The notes beneath the pieces were generated by a model that was not told the DNA's origin, searched no databases, and saw only the letters and a list, made by a program, of their open reading frames with translations. Of a DNA stretch of 64,000 bases, positions 52,542 to 63,510 are shown one piece after another. Position numbers and translations under genes: made by a program. The DNA is from Sipunculus nudus (taxonomy: Eukaryota; Annelida; Sipuncula; Golfingiida; Sipunculidae), in NCBI GenBank assembly GCA_026874595.1, contig CM049322.1, positions 24,277,400 to 24,341,399 on the forward strand, in the 5' to 3' direction. Position 1 is the first letter of the stretch. The number at the start of each line of letters is the position of its first letter.

Positions 52542-53454
52542 TGATGCCAATTGTTCATACCGTTAATTATATGAGAGAATTCAGTTTCATAAATAACAGT
52601 GGATGGATCTGGTGAGAATACCATATTGCAGTGATTTTCTGCAGGGTAACTGTATTTCATTTGTTGGCCAGTTCATAAATTATAAGCATTGCCAGAAACT
52701 AAATAAATTGTAACAAATAATCTTACACATAAATGTATTTGACATATGATAAAATATGCAATACCTTAGTACTTCTAATAATGGCGAAAGCCTTGTAAAG
52801 TAGTCCTTTCTCAAAATGCAGACATGTCAACTCCGTCATGTGAAATGTGTTAACTGTGACAGAGCTGACAATTGCTTGATTTTTATTTAGGTTTTTTTTA
52901 AATAATCATGTTATAAGCTCGTAATTGAAGTTTTTTTTAATATTTTTTTATTAACATAAAAAGATTTACCCATTTATCTATTTCTGAGGATGAATAAGCT
53001 GTGACAGTTGACATGTTAATTTCTTCTCTCTAAAATGAAGATATAAAGGGCTAGCAGCTCATACTCCATACATGTATTGTATAAAACAGTGTTATATGGA
53101 TAAAGTATGCCCATAAAACAGTTTATATTTGGCTTTTTATATATACCGAGTTTTAAAAATGGCCTGATATCGTAACTCCCGGCTCTGGGAACATTTGTCT
53201 GACGGTGCGTATATCATATATATATATATATTTGGGACAGACCTGCTCAAGCAATAATCTTTTCTTTAATGTCTTATTTAGGATAGATGGAGAACATATG
53301 ACAAGGTTGGCATATGTATGTATCTGTGTAAAACAGTTGACTTGTTGCAGACAAGGGAATGAGGAGAGACCAGATATAAGTAATTTCCCATTTTACTGTG
53401 GAATGACCCTGTCATGAAATTGAATAACATTTTGATCTGGAAGAGCTTAAACAA
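52542..53454. other. No gene recognised
   Basis: AT-rich sequence with a short (AT)n run near 53216-53232. It shares the loose TGTGACAG-type phrases with 50546-51789. Confidence 0.4.
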
Positions 53455-54165
53455 ATACACCGATCTGTGGCGCCATCTATAGTTTCTTCATGCTTACGCT
53501 TTTTATTAGCTGACTGTAAGTCATCTGAGCTATAGCGGCGCCATTTGCCCGGCGTCCGTCCAGTTGTCCGGCCGTCCGTCCGTTAACAGGGCACAAATCG
53601 TAACCGTTAGACCTAGAAACTTCCAACTGTAGATCCAGGGATCCTGGATAAATCTCCTTGGAAACCCGAAATAAGGTCATGGTGACCTATATTTTGTGAC
53701 CTACGAGCCGAAAACATGATTTTGAGCACCCAGGCAGTCAGACGGGGCACAAATTGTATCCATCAGGCCTAGAAACCTCTAACCTGACATTTTGGGAGAT
53801 CCTAGGCAAATGTCATTGGAAACCTGAAATTGGATCATGGTGACCTATATTCTGCTAGCTATGGACCAGAAACATGATTTTTGAGCACCCAGACAGACAG
53901 GGTACAAATTGTATCTATTTTCCTTGGAACCCTCTATTGTGAAATCAAGGGGGGTCCTGGGCAGGTCTCCTATGAATCCTGAAATTTTTATTTTCTTACC
54001 ATTTTTTCAACACTCTTACTTTAACCATAGGCTTTTCTCACAGACAATATATAACATAAATAAAAAAACATGAGCACCCAGTCAAAATAAGCTGAGCGGC
54101 ATGGCCCCTTGTTCGTATTGTTTTAGAATGACAGATTATAGCGGAAACTTCAGCCAAATTATTGT
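53455..54165. repeat. Dispersed repeat, copy split by an insertion
   Basis: The left half (53455-53505) ends GCTTTTTA and the right half (54112-54165) resumes TTCGTATTG. Together they match the uninterrupted copy at 50444-50545. The break defines both ends of the inserted element at 53506-54111. Confidence 0.7.
53506..54111 (-). mobile_element. pearl-like (Helentron-associated) non-autonomous element, about 606 bp
   Basis: Read on the minus strand the order is a short left region, then a core repeated about 2.5 times with a period near 156 bp (repeat starts at 53589, 53746 and 53901 on the plus strand; shared phrases GGCACAAAT, CTAGAAAC, TGGTGACCTATATT, GAGCACCCAG), then an ACGG-type microsatellite (GACGGACGGCCGG, 53555-53585), then a short stem-loop and the end CAGCTAA. 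This is the published layout of bivalve pearl elements. The insertion is between A and T, and a CTAA 3' end with a nearby hairpin fits a Helitron-type mechanism. No target duplication is seen. There is no coding capacity. Confidence 0.72.
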
Positions 54166-56747
54166 ATTCACAGACATCGCATCACAGTTGGCTTATTCTA
54201 ATTAAGCAGGCTTTTAGTGTTTTATTAAGCTGTTTATTATTTTGCTGTTTGAAATTTCTGGCAATATCGGAATGGAAAAATGGATTAGAATTTGGCGTGG
54301 ATCAGCCTCATAATCAGGGTCCAGGAAGGACTTCAGGAATGTTCCCACATGTACCGTCACTCATGCACGTATAAACCTGAGAATATGGGACTAACCGGTG
54401 AATTCAGACAAGGGTAAGGATAACTTCTGCAGAATGCTAACATGTTTAGGGAATGATTCACATTAAGGACCGCCAAGTGGCGGAGGGCTGCATTTCAGGG
54501 AATGCATATTTCTAGTTTGAAATGTGCAAGGCATGTAGATCATTCATAGGAAATATATGCACAAAGTTAAAGACGAGTGTCATGACCTGAAGGTCACCAG
54601 ATTTCAATGCATAAACTCTGACCAAAGAGCTTCTTTGAAAACAATCGTTACCACCAGGCGGCGTCGCAGATAAAGCCACAGAGCCTATACGGGTGACGGG
54701 GAGACTGCCGGTGCATGGGAGACAAGGAGGTCAAGGTTAACGCAGTTCAATTCTGACAGAGACGGGCTGTCACCAGATCATGACGCTCCGTGTAACGTGG
54801 TAACCAAGAAAATAAAAATATTCTCATAAAACACCAACAAGTCTTTTTGCATAATTTTTTTTTAATTGCGATAAGTACAAATTCTACGTGGCTTAATCAA
54901 TGCTCTTGTGAGTTTAACTTGGTTTTCCATGTCTTCATGGGACAACTTTATACAGGCACATACAGCAGTATAAGAAAAACTCTTTTCCAGTGCTTCATAT
55001 TGATTTATCCATGTGCAAATCGAGTTACGTGTATACACAATACCACGCAGGTGTGTGCAGGTACGGGTGTGTTACTTCATAACTCGCTGTATTTGACATT
55101 ATCTCGGTCGTTTTACAGAATGGTAAAATAAACAATACCTGGTTCCATCATAACAGAAAGGTGTCCGGTCACGTGTTTATCTATATAATCGTCATGGAGT
55201 TGGTGACACACAAAACATAAACTAACGATTCTTGGGGATATGTATGCGTGTGTGTGTTATCAAATTAATTTTGCGTGAATATGGATAATAGTTAAGTAAA
55301 ATGGTGTACAATAAAAAAAAAGTATTTTTTAAGAAAACCGAAATTTAATGACAACTTGTGCGGTGCGTGCAAATTTTACTCATTGAAATGGGGACACTTT
55401 TCTTTTGAGCACTCCGGAACCAGTCTGCTATTTTTCCCATTTTGAATCAAACGTGTAAGGCTATGAGGTCCATACAAGACTGGATAAACGTAAATTCCAA
55501 TAAATTGTATGATTTATAATAAATCCTTATGATAGTTTTATTTTTCTAACGTGTATATAAAAAGCTGTTAATGATTGAAATTGCCTAATGTATCTCTTAC
55601 CTTCAACTAAGACCGTTCATAACTTAGTCTTATAACAGGTGGTACGATACAGATAATCAGTGTTACAATTACAATTACACAACGTAAGGGGTCTTCAGTT
55701 AAAAACAAACGTTAACTATAATAAATACCTGTATGGGGTATCACGAGAATGGGTAAATCACATTAGTTACCTGAGATGTGTATGCTTGATAAAAATAAAC
55801 ATGGAAAAATCTTCATTTCAGTTTGACTAAAATATGCCGAAAAGCCACACGTGTCCGCGTTACAAAGGTACCGTGTCGTTTGCAATGTAGTTTGCTGGTC
55901 ACAGTGTAACAACTGGCTAAAATGCTGACGCTAAACCTGTAAGCTCACCATTCATGTATTTCAGAAGGAACAATAAATAAGTAATTGATAGGTTAATTGA
56001 GAAGGCACAGTTGGGGGGTCTCTTACACACATGAACGCCCCGCTACTGTCAGAAGTAAACAGCAGACGATAGGAACCAGCCTGTATCCAGTCAAAGCGGC
56101 GACATTACTGAAATAAATGATAAATAAAATAAGTCAATGTTGTTAATGCATGACAACCAGCCGATTAGTGAGTCAGGTACATAACAAAGGGAGCTGATCA
56201 AACAAACATTCATTTGGATCATAAAGAAAAGTCTCTGCATGGTCACGTGTTGACCGTATCACCCAGGGCAACCAGACTAGCATAATCTGACATCTCACAC
56301 CAGCAGTTACCTACTGACGGATCAGCTAAAAACCAAAGTATATCTTGTCTGTGCACTCAAAATCTCTACACAAGCGTATAGCTCCAGGTGCTGCCATCTT
56401 CCGAGGCTTAATTGAACCATCTCTCTGATTTACCTGTCTGCTAAAATATTTATATTGACGCCCACAAACAGAATAACTGGAAACACAAATTAACGGACAG
56501 AAACATGACAGCTTCAAAATAGTTAAGGATTTGGGCCTTGGATTGTAGTTGTCGCTCACCTTAAATAATAATGACGATCATCATTGCTTAAAAGACTGAT
56601 TTCCGGTTTCGTGTACAGGAGTCAAACGGAGCATTCAGAAAAAGGCTTGGTTAATACTAGTATATTAACCGTTTGACCTTTGGGAGTTCTACCGGGGGTC
56701 ATCACACCCTCTCACTTTTCCACTAACCCTTAACCACTATGAAGACT
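54166..56747. other. No gene recognised
   Basis: This stretch lies downstream of gene 1. It contains a small GC-richer patch at 54465-54780 with a short hairpin (CCGCCAAGTGGCGG, 54470-54483). The rest is AT-rich, and no exon could be supported on either strand. The minus frame at 56326-56559 has no splice context that I could accept. Confidence 0.45.
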
Positions 56748-56753
56748 TTTATT
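56748..56753 (-). terminator. Candidate poly(A) signal of gene 1
   Basis: AATAAA lies on the minus strand about 135 nt after the stop codon. A second AATAAA (56884-56889) overlaps the stop itself and would leave almost no 3' UTR. Which is used is not known. Confidence 0.4.
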
Positions 56754-56887
56754 CCTTTGTTTGTTTTTTTTAATATACCCCATTTTTTAAGACAGGAATA
56801 GGAACTAACGATGTTTGTAGATTCATCATTCATCTGCATGTTGGCAAACACCAGACAAGTGACAACTTTAAATATTTTTTTAATTTA

Positions 56888-56994
56888 TTAATCGTAGTTT
56901 GGTGACACGTACCCGCCGGGTATTGGAGGACTGCCGACCGTGGTGATCGCCTGGGACTCGGTTACTTGTGCCGGCCCTCCGTCCGTGGATGGAC
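56888..56994 (-). CDS. Terminal exon of gene 1
   Basis: The acceptor ends CATGTTGTAG and phase 1 fits the Ig2 donor, giving Ser at the junction. Thirty-five codons, rich in Pro, Gly, Ser and Thr (STDGGPAQVTESQ, then TTVGSPPIPGGYV), end SPNYD and TAA. The segment is GC-rich against an AT-rich surround, which supports coding. There is no hydrophobic stretch. The tail could be a flexible secreted C-terminus; if a membrane exon exists upstream it could instead be cytoplasmic, with its two Tyr residues. Recognition depends on the acceptor, phase and composition. Confidence 0.6.
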
Positions 56995-58640
56995 CTACAA
57001 CATGACCAGCCTGTTCAGCTGATAAATTATTTTAAGGGACATATTCTGTTGTTGTCCTGATATACATGTCTTCATTAATCATAAAGAACCATCTAAATCT
57101 TACCCGGTTAGGACTACAAGGAATTAAAATTCCTTGCGCCGGTAACAACTTATAGCCAAACTGAAAAGATGCCGAGGCCCAAACTATGGGCGGACATACA
57201 TAGCCATGGGCAGACTGAGAAAGTGTGTGTGGGGGGTAGGGGGGGGGGGGGGATGGTAGGCCAAAAAGATAGACCAGTTGGATGCCTTGGATGTTATAAA
57301 CATAGTTTTTTAAGACAGAGGCCCAGACCGGAAGTAATGTAGTAATCCATGTAAACGTAAGATGCACAATACTTTAAAACGATATTTCTTTTCCTTAGTT
57401 TTTAAACCCGCCCTGACAAGTCAACTCACTATGAAAATGTCCACACTGTCCGTTTGTGTTTGGCGGGAAAGAATCGTCGTGAGGCTGGACAGTGAGCCCC
57501 TCGTCAGCAGGTGGCCTGAAGTACATCCGGCAGCCATACACGTGACCGTCGTCCTGGGTGGCATTGATTTCTGCCCGGACCACGTGACCCTGGACGCTGC
57601 TAGAGCCATCGTGAGGGACCACCTGACCGTTTTTGTAAACCTGCAGTGTCGGTGGGTAGTCTCCGTTGTATTCAATCTGACAGCTGAAGTTGTTTGAGTT
57701 AAAGCCACACTCTGTGTCACCTACACACGGAGAAAAATTCATGAAACTCTGCTGTCGTTACACAACATATTTACATAGGATGACGTACATGACATATCAG
57801 AGCCGTACTTTACATATCATTAAATTAAACAGCACAATATGACGTTTTATGCTTTACGTATAGTAAGCCCCCCAGTGAGGCTTACGGTAACTCTATATAA
57901 AATAATGGTATGCTTGCGAGGACACGGCTTTTTAAATAAAATATAATTGCCTTATAAAAAAAAAAAAAACGTGTTTTTTTTAGCTGGATGTGTAAACCAG
58001 TTCCAATAATTTAAAACATGAAATTGTGCATGCATCAAAAGGCCCGCTTGCAGCCATTATTTTGACTGAGGTTTCTGTTTTAGGCACTAGGTGGCACTAT
58101 TTTATGGGCCAGGCAGTAAATCTCCTGCTTGGATTCCATGATGAATATGCTGAAACCTAACAGACAGTCAGAAGGACTTTGAAAACTGACTGCTCCTTTG
58201 TGACCTTGACCCTAAGCAATTTGTTCTTTCTGGATAGAAATTTGCTCTCTCCGTTTCGTGACTTTGCACTTGGATGACATGTTTCATATTTATTTGGGCA
58301 AGAAAATAAGATATGTGTCAAAGTGTAAAGGTGTGTAAGCTAGATAACGTTATCTTATGTTAATTAACGGAGGGATCGTTGGTAATTACTCAGAGCACCA
58401 ACAGAAAGCATGCACCGGTCTCCTTCTCTGTTCACTGAGACCGATATTGCGTCTGGGTTTTTTTTTGTTATGTTTATGTAACATTTTCAATAAAACATTA
58501 TCAATAGGTATTTGCAGTGACACGGACGTCATCCACAACATTTTATTTACAGAACTGCTATACAACATGACATATCAACAGATCAACAGAAATGCTGTTC
58601 TACAAAGTATTATTTGAAATAAAGAGAAACGGTTTAAAAA

Positions 58641-58698
<58 letters not shown>

Positions 58699-60287
58699 GG
58701 GGTGTTGGGATGTGAAAAAACGACACAGAGAAGGTTTTTTTTTATCTACCTACTCGTAATGTAGATTTAAATGAAATTACTACACAGTGGTTAAAACATG
58801 CATTCCTTCTATATAACATTTCCAGCTTAACCACTGCTAACTATGACATTGTTTTTCGATCATAACCCCTAGGGAGTTGGCTCAGAGCCAAAAGTATTCA
58901 GAGCCATGAGAGTGGGATATAGGCTATCATATGTTTCAAGCGTGAAGAAAAAAAGTAAATTTAAAAAAAAGCTTTACTATAGCAAGAGGAGGTTTAGCGG
59001 ACGGTGATATATAAAGAATGCGGCGTTTGTTGGTGGTAGTGCTTTCCCGGTACATTCCGAGAGCCAGAGAAACGCTAAATACGACCACCAAGGAACCAGC
59101 AAAGTCCGTATATCTGTGTTGTACTCCTAATATTATATGTTTTTGGTTTTACAAATTATGGAAGCTTGACATGTGTATATCTATCAAAGAAAATTTGAAA
59201 AAAATATGAAACTCAAATGCCGCCCCGTCACCTTAAATTCGAAAACCCAACATAAATGCCAAGCCATGTTTAGCACAGCTTCTACTTCACAACTGAAAGA
59301 CAAATTTCCATAAAGTATGGCTTAAGACTCCGAGAGTGTCATGATTCATAATTTTATATATAGATCTCATATATTTTTTAATATTGGGAACATCTGCAGA
59401 TCTTACTTTGCGTAACGTATTATATAGTTATTTATTCAGGTACTTTGATTTTTGACTTGTATTTTACAATATTATTGAAAATATGTAGTATTTCATATAT
59501 ACGCAAGTTGTAACGCTGCTGGTCACCATGCATGAATGCCTTCATGAATTATATTCAGTTAAATTATAATGCTTGGTTTGTTCTTTACAAACTTACCAAG
59601 GCCAACAAGCCACGCCCCTCTCTGTTGATCTGTCGGTAATCCCAGAGAGACACACTGGTAATACCCGGAGTGGTTCATCCTGAGGCCTGACATCCTCAGG
59701 TTCCACGCCTGCACGGTGTACGCCGGGTCTTCTATAATCACCATCTCATTCTGAGATATTATGCCACCGTCTTTGGTCCATCGTTGATTGTCGGTTCCTC
59801 CGTCTCCTTCCACACAAGTCAGGGTCACGGTCTGCCCGAGACTGGAGGCCGTGTTGGACGGACCTTGTGAAATGCGACTTGCAACTATGACAGTAATAAC
59901 TAAAAAAAAATAATAGGAATGATATTTCTAAACAGACTAACGATTAAAGTGCTAAGAATGAATCAAAGCTTTTTTATTTTTATTTTCATCACACACTATA
60001 AAGGAAAATGAAATAGGCCTTTTTTCAGTTGTCAAGCTGACTGATTCATATGGACATTACAGACACTTCTGAAACGCATTATTTATCAATTCTTTTTTTT
60101 AGATGCATAAACGATCACGGATAATAATTATAGCTAACAGCTGACAAAAAAATCTCAAATAATCTTGATAAGTAATATAAGGAGATACTGTTTCATATTT
60201 TAACAAGTCTCTTATTATATAAATGTTCATCATAAATGTATTCTCACCTAAACACAGAATTACTCCCTGGCAGTCACGAGATCCCAT
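56888..60287 (-). CDS. Gene 1: predicted secreted two-Ig-domain protein, four coding exons, 246 aa
   Basis: The exons, all minus strand, are leader 60248-60287 (40 nt), Ig1 59597-59899 (303 nt), Ig2 57430-57720 (291 nt) and terminal 56888-56994 (107 nt). They sum to 741 nt, exactly 247 codons with the stop, and every junction is phase 1 with GT/AG ends. The predicted protein is a signal peptide, a V/I-set-like Ig domain, a second Ig-like domain and a short Pro/Gly/Ser/Thr-rich tail ending PNYD. I found no transmembrane exon, so secretion is the simplest reading. A missed membrane exon in the 1.7-kb or 0.43-kb intron is possible. Two-Ig-domain secreted proteins occur in invertebrate recognition and adhesion families, but no specific family is recognised and no function is claimed. 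It is a paralogue of gene 2. Confidence 0.7.
56995..57429 (-). other. Intron 3 of gene 1, with G-run
   Basis: GTGAGT to TTGTAG, 435 bp. It contains GGGGGGTA followed by a run of 14 G (57231-57252). This is a C-rich tract in the transcript and a possible G-quadruplex on the plus strand. A short pyrimidine-rich acceptor-like site near 57215 is followed by a frame with a stop and was not accepted as an exon. Confidence 0.55.
57430..57720 (-). CDS. Ig domain 2 exon of gene 1 (phase 1-1)
   Basis: The acceptor ends CCGTGTGTAG (57721 on) and the donor is CATA/GTGAGT at 57430/57429, giving 291 nt in phase 1-1. The frame begins DTECGFNSNNFSCQIEYNG, continues YPPTLQVYKNGQVV, then the F-strand-like DDGHVYGCRM and a tail PPNTNGQCGHFH. 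The Cys pair in FSC and YGC, with DxGHVYxC spacing, fits a C2/I-type Ig fold. The usual C-strand Trp is replaced by Val-Tyr, and two more Cys (ECGF, QCGH) could form an additional bridge. NFS and NAT are possible N-glycosylation sites. GC content and codon usage are clearly higher than in the flanking introns. Confidence 0.82.
57721..59596 (-). other. Intron 2 of gene 1
   Basis: 1876 bp from GTAAGT to TGTGTAG. It holds an (AT)n tract at 58644-58695 and an A-run near 57957-57969. No further Ig exon was recognised, but a small one could be missed. Confidence 0.55.
58644..58695. repeat. (AT)n microsatellite
   Basis: About 52 bp of uninterrupted AT alternation in intron 2 of gene 1. Confidence 0.95.
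59597..59899 (-). CDS. Ig domain 1 exon of gene 1 (phase 1-1)
   Basis: The acceptor is a T-rich tract ending TTTTTAG (59900 on) and the donor is CCTTG/GTAAGT at 59597/59596, giving 303 nt. The first residues finish the signal peptide (ITVIVASR). The domain then shows ISQGPSN, the B-strand Cys in TVTLTC, the C-strand Trp in QRWTKDG, the E-strand LRMSG, the F-strand NHSGYYQC and a terminal QRGAWLVGL. These align motif for motif with the gene 2 exon, including the unusual NHSGYY in place of the common D-x-G-x-Y-x-C and the same C-terminal GAWLV. NHS is a possible glycosylation site. The intron after the donor shows no similarity to the 56-bp unit. Confidence 0.88.
59900..60247 (-). other. Intron 1 of gene 1
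   Basis: 348 bp between leader and Ig1, starting GTGAGA and ending in a 10-T pyrimidine tract plus TTAG. Nothing else was recognised. Confidence 0.6.
60248..60287 (-). CDS. Leader (signal peptide) exon of gene 1
   Basis: ATG at 60287 gives MGSRDCQGVILCL plus one base before the donor TTTAG/GTGAGA. Splicing to the Ig1 exon continues the hydrophobic run as VITVIVAS, a good signal-peptide core split over two exons, with cleavage likely near the following Ser/Arg. Phase 1 matches the next exon. Two TATAAA strings lie only 15-30 bp upstream of the ATG (60302-60307, 60312-60317). They could be a promoter only if the 5' UTR is almost absent, or if they are unrelated. Confidence 0.7.
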
Positions 60288-62625
60288 GACGATGCGTGTA
60301 CTTTATACAGGTTTATACGATATGAATATTCCGCAGTGTAAGTGAAGCTTTACTGGATCCGATCTACTGTAATATGAGCCGGGCACCAATCCGGGAGGCA
60401 ATTTTCACACTCACTGGTCCCTGGCGGTAAAACCCAGCCGTTTTATCGCACCACGTTCGGTTATTTTCTGCGTCGACCCCGAGTGGAGTGGAAAACCTTT
60501 GATTAGAAGACGGGTACTGAGAGCACGGATAGCAGTGACTGATATGCAAATCTTAATTAACTGTCATGACAATACACCTAAAGGGTGACTCTTCGCATTC
60601 CGAAACAAGACATCACTTTCATTTTACCACCGCCCTCAGTAGTTAAATAGCAACCCGGCGTCGGTTTTCCTGGGACAGATCATGTCTTCGTAACCCAGAC
60701 ACGTGACCAGCTGTCAGGTTTTTTTTCCCACCGGAGGACAGGATAGACCGGTACAGCCCCGTTGTTTTTTATGAGTATGGGCGTGACGTTATCCAGTCCT
60801 CTCTAAACTACAAAGAAAGTCTGATAAAACATACAATGACGCCGAGTGGCGCTCTCATCACGAGAGGTTACAAAGTACCACGATGACGATAGGAAAATGT
60901 TAACAATGTTAACGACAAATTAATAAACTCACCGCAAAGTGTATAAACGTTAAATACATGAAATATTACATGAATGTGGCCCACATTAAAAACAAATAAG
61001 TAAAATGGAGTTAAAAGCTACAAATATACAAGTTAAAATATTATGTTCATTTCTATATTCAGATTTTATCTCCCTTATAATGGTGTGCCTACTCGTGACG
61101 TATAAATTTAATCATTATATTTGATTCGTTTCCCGAACGCCTTTTGTTTTTATTTGTTTGTCACAAATTTATGAATTTTATCATATTTGAAGATGTTGTC
61201 TGTCCAACAAAACTTTATGCTGTTATTAACCATCATGCTTTCCTTGTTTTGTGCTGCTCTGTACCGTTATTTTCACGTTGTCCGTCCGTGTGTGTGTGTG
61301 TTGACTCCGTGCCTCGGCCGGCCATCCCCCGGGGTGTGCGGTATCTCGCTCTGTTTCACTATCTGAGTTACCGGGCGACCGGCCAGAAGTGTATAATAGC
61401 CGGGTAATGAGACCTCACGCGCCGGGGTTAATGGCGGGTCCCGTCCGAGGCCTCACCTGCCATGACTGTATATATTTCCACAAATTATACGAGCATTAGT
61501 TGGTAACAACAAGGTTGGCTCAAACTGACCCGGAACCATGAAGACATATGCTGAGCGTCAAGAACTTTACGATACCTCCCAATATTGTACAACTGTAAGA
61601 TATGTATAATTTTTGACACACCTGTAATTTGTTTCAAGATAACACTCTGCAGTGATAGCGCGGCCTCAGATATAATCTTAAAATAATAAATTCTAGTGAT
61701 GCTTTCCAAAATTACACAAAATATATTAAAGTTACAGCCGAATAGAAACACAAACAATCTGCGATTCGTACTCCTCTGGAACAGTAGACCCATCCATGTA
61801 TGGCTAATAAACATGCCAGTGATCTGCAGAGTAATGGTTTCATGATTTTCATTTTTAAACTACAACGAGTCCACATTACATATAGGCCTATACGCGTAAT
61901 CACCGCTGATTTAAAAGGAACCTTTGTAGGGTAATTTCTTTTAGTTATCTATTCTTAGGACCAGAGATTCATACAACGTTCATCCGTAACTATGGTAACC
62001 TGGGTACGGGAGAGAACCGTTTATTCCATCCTGCTGGAAAGATATTTATGACGACTCGGCCATGTAACTTGACCGTATACTTAGCGCTAGAAAGCGTCAA
62101 GATAAAGATATAAAACGGACAGCTTAACGACCTACGTTTAATTGACTCTGGAGCAGACGCACCACGTTCACGTGACATATCTCCTATATTCAGCACAAGG
62201 GTCGCTCAGATGACGTGTCACCCGTATCCAGGAAACGGATACACGTCAGCAAGAACATTAAAGTACCTCGTGAAGACCGCGTTGACAATTTCATTACTTT
62301 ATATAGACAGTAGGATATGTGTTAAGTTGTTAAACATTTTAAAATTAAAATTTAAGAAGAAGGGAAAATAATAAATATAAAAGTTTATTTGATAAAATAC
62401 ACATAGAGAATAATGTTTTGTGACATAATACTAGAACTCGTCGAACCCAAAAGCTGTAAAACATATATCATTCTCTCTAGCTAGGTGTATATTTAAACAC
62501 GTTATATATAAACTTTTTGTGTATTGATTTTAATCCGAATTTATTAACATGGTTTTGTCAAGGTTTTGTATGTATAAAGGAATACTTGATAGACGGGAAA
62601 ATATAATCTTTTGATAACATTGTAA

Positions 62626-62670
<45 letters not shown>

Positions 62671-63510
62671 TTTATATACGCTTGACACTCCAAATATGAA
62701 ACAGACATTTTTAACAGTACATGTTTGGTATTAAATCAAACTAAATTAAATCTTTAATATACACATGGCGCGGGCGCTCACCATTTAGATGTAATCACAT
62801 GTATACCTCCTAGCGCTGTTAAGTATAATTTTGGTTTATTTGTTTTCTTTTACTGCGGGGCATACATGACGTGGATTATTAATGACATTCCCTATATAAA
62901 CATCTGTGATCCTCACAGTGGCAGTATGACCCAGGGAAAACTGTATGATGTGCACGTACACGACACGCGGCCCAGGGAACACGGCAGTGTGTGCGCAATC
63001 AGGAATTCTGGCCAAGACGTCCCCTCAATGACACCAGCAATGAAAAGAACACATGGCGTTCCTCCCTGGCATGACAACGTCGGTAGTTGCCGCGGGACGT
63101 TTCCCCACCTGCAACAACCATGAAACACTTGTGCATAGATGAACTTTCATTTTATTTTGGTGTCCATGCATGAGAGTTCATTGTATAAGAAAAAGAAATG
63201 ACATCCACGTGTATATAACATGTTATTCGGTTTCATAAAATGGAAACGCTGATCATTAGTTGTTGTAAACATGCGTTGGGTTCTTCGTGTACATAACATC
63301 GTTTCGTTTACAAACAAATGAAAATGGCAGGTATAAGTCTAAAACACTGCTTAGTTCACTGATTAACAAAAATGCCACTCTATATATGAAGTATAATAAT
63401 TACTGTAGTGATGGTGAATATAACATAAAGACAAATACCTATACCCACGACCTTGTATCAGTGTGTGTGGTTAGTTTAATGGTGTTCAGAGTGGGAGTGG
63501 CAGTAGTGCA
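60288..63510. other. Upstream region of gene 1; no further gene supported
   Basis: AT-rich with one GC- and CpG-rich patch at 61290-61460 that could be a promoter or exon edge. On the minus strand, ATGGCAG/GTGAGG near 61460 resembles a tiny phase-1 first exon but is too short to support. An (AT)n tract is at 62629-62667. No RNA gene was recognised. Confidence 0.4.
62629..62667. repeat. (AT)n microsatellite
   Basis: About 39 bp of uninterrupted AT alternation. Confidence 0.95.

Noticed and set aside
56326-56559. Minus-strand frame of 77 codons downstream of gene 1
   Set aside because: No domain, no acceptable acceptor or donor in phase, and not a convincing membrane segment; gene 1 already has a stop at 56888.
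57032-57367. Possible membrane exon between Ig2 and the terminal exon
   Set aside because: The hydrophobic-looking stretch has no matching phase-1 acceptor and donor, includes a poly-Pro run from the C tract, and the best acceptor nearby leads to an in-frame stop.
57362-57697. Plus-strand frame of 111 codons and a second minus frame (57421-57720)
   Set aside because: They are shadows of the Ig2 exon in other frames. The 57430-57720 phase-1 exon has the Ig motifs and splice sites.
60302-60317. Two TATAAA strings upstream of gene 1's ATG
   Set aside because: They lie only 15-30 bp from the ATG, too close for a normal TATA-driven start upstream of the codon. Such strings are common in this AT-rich sequence.
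61440-61470. Tiny first exon ATGGCAG/GTGAGG on the minus strand
   Set aside because: Phase and donor fit, but two codons give no evidence and no following exon was found.
62866-63123. Plus-strand frame of 85 codons and the opposite-strand frame
   Set aside because: No recognisable motif, signal peptide or splice context in either frame.
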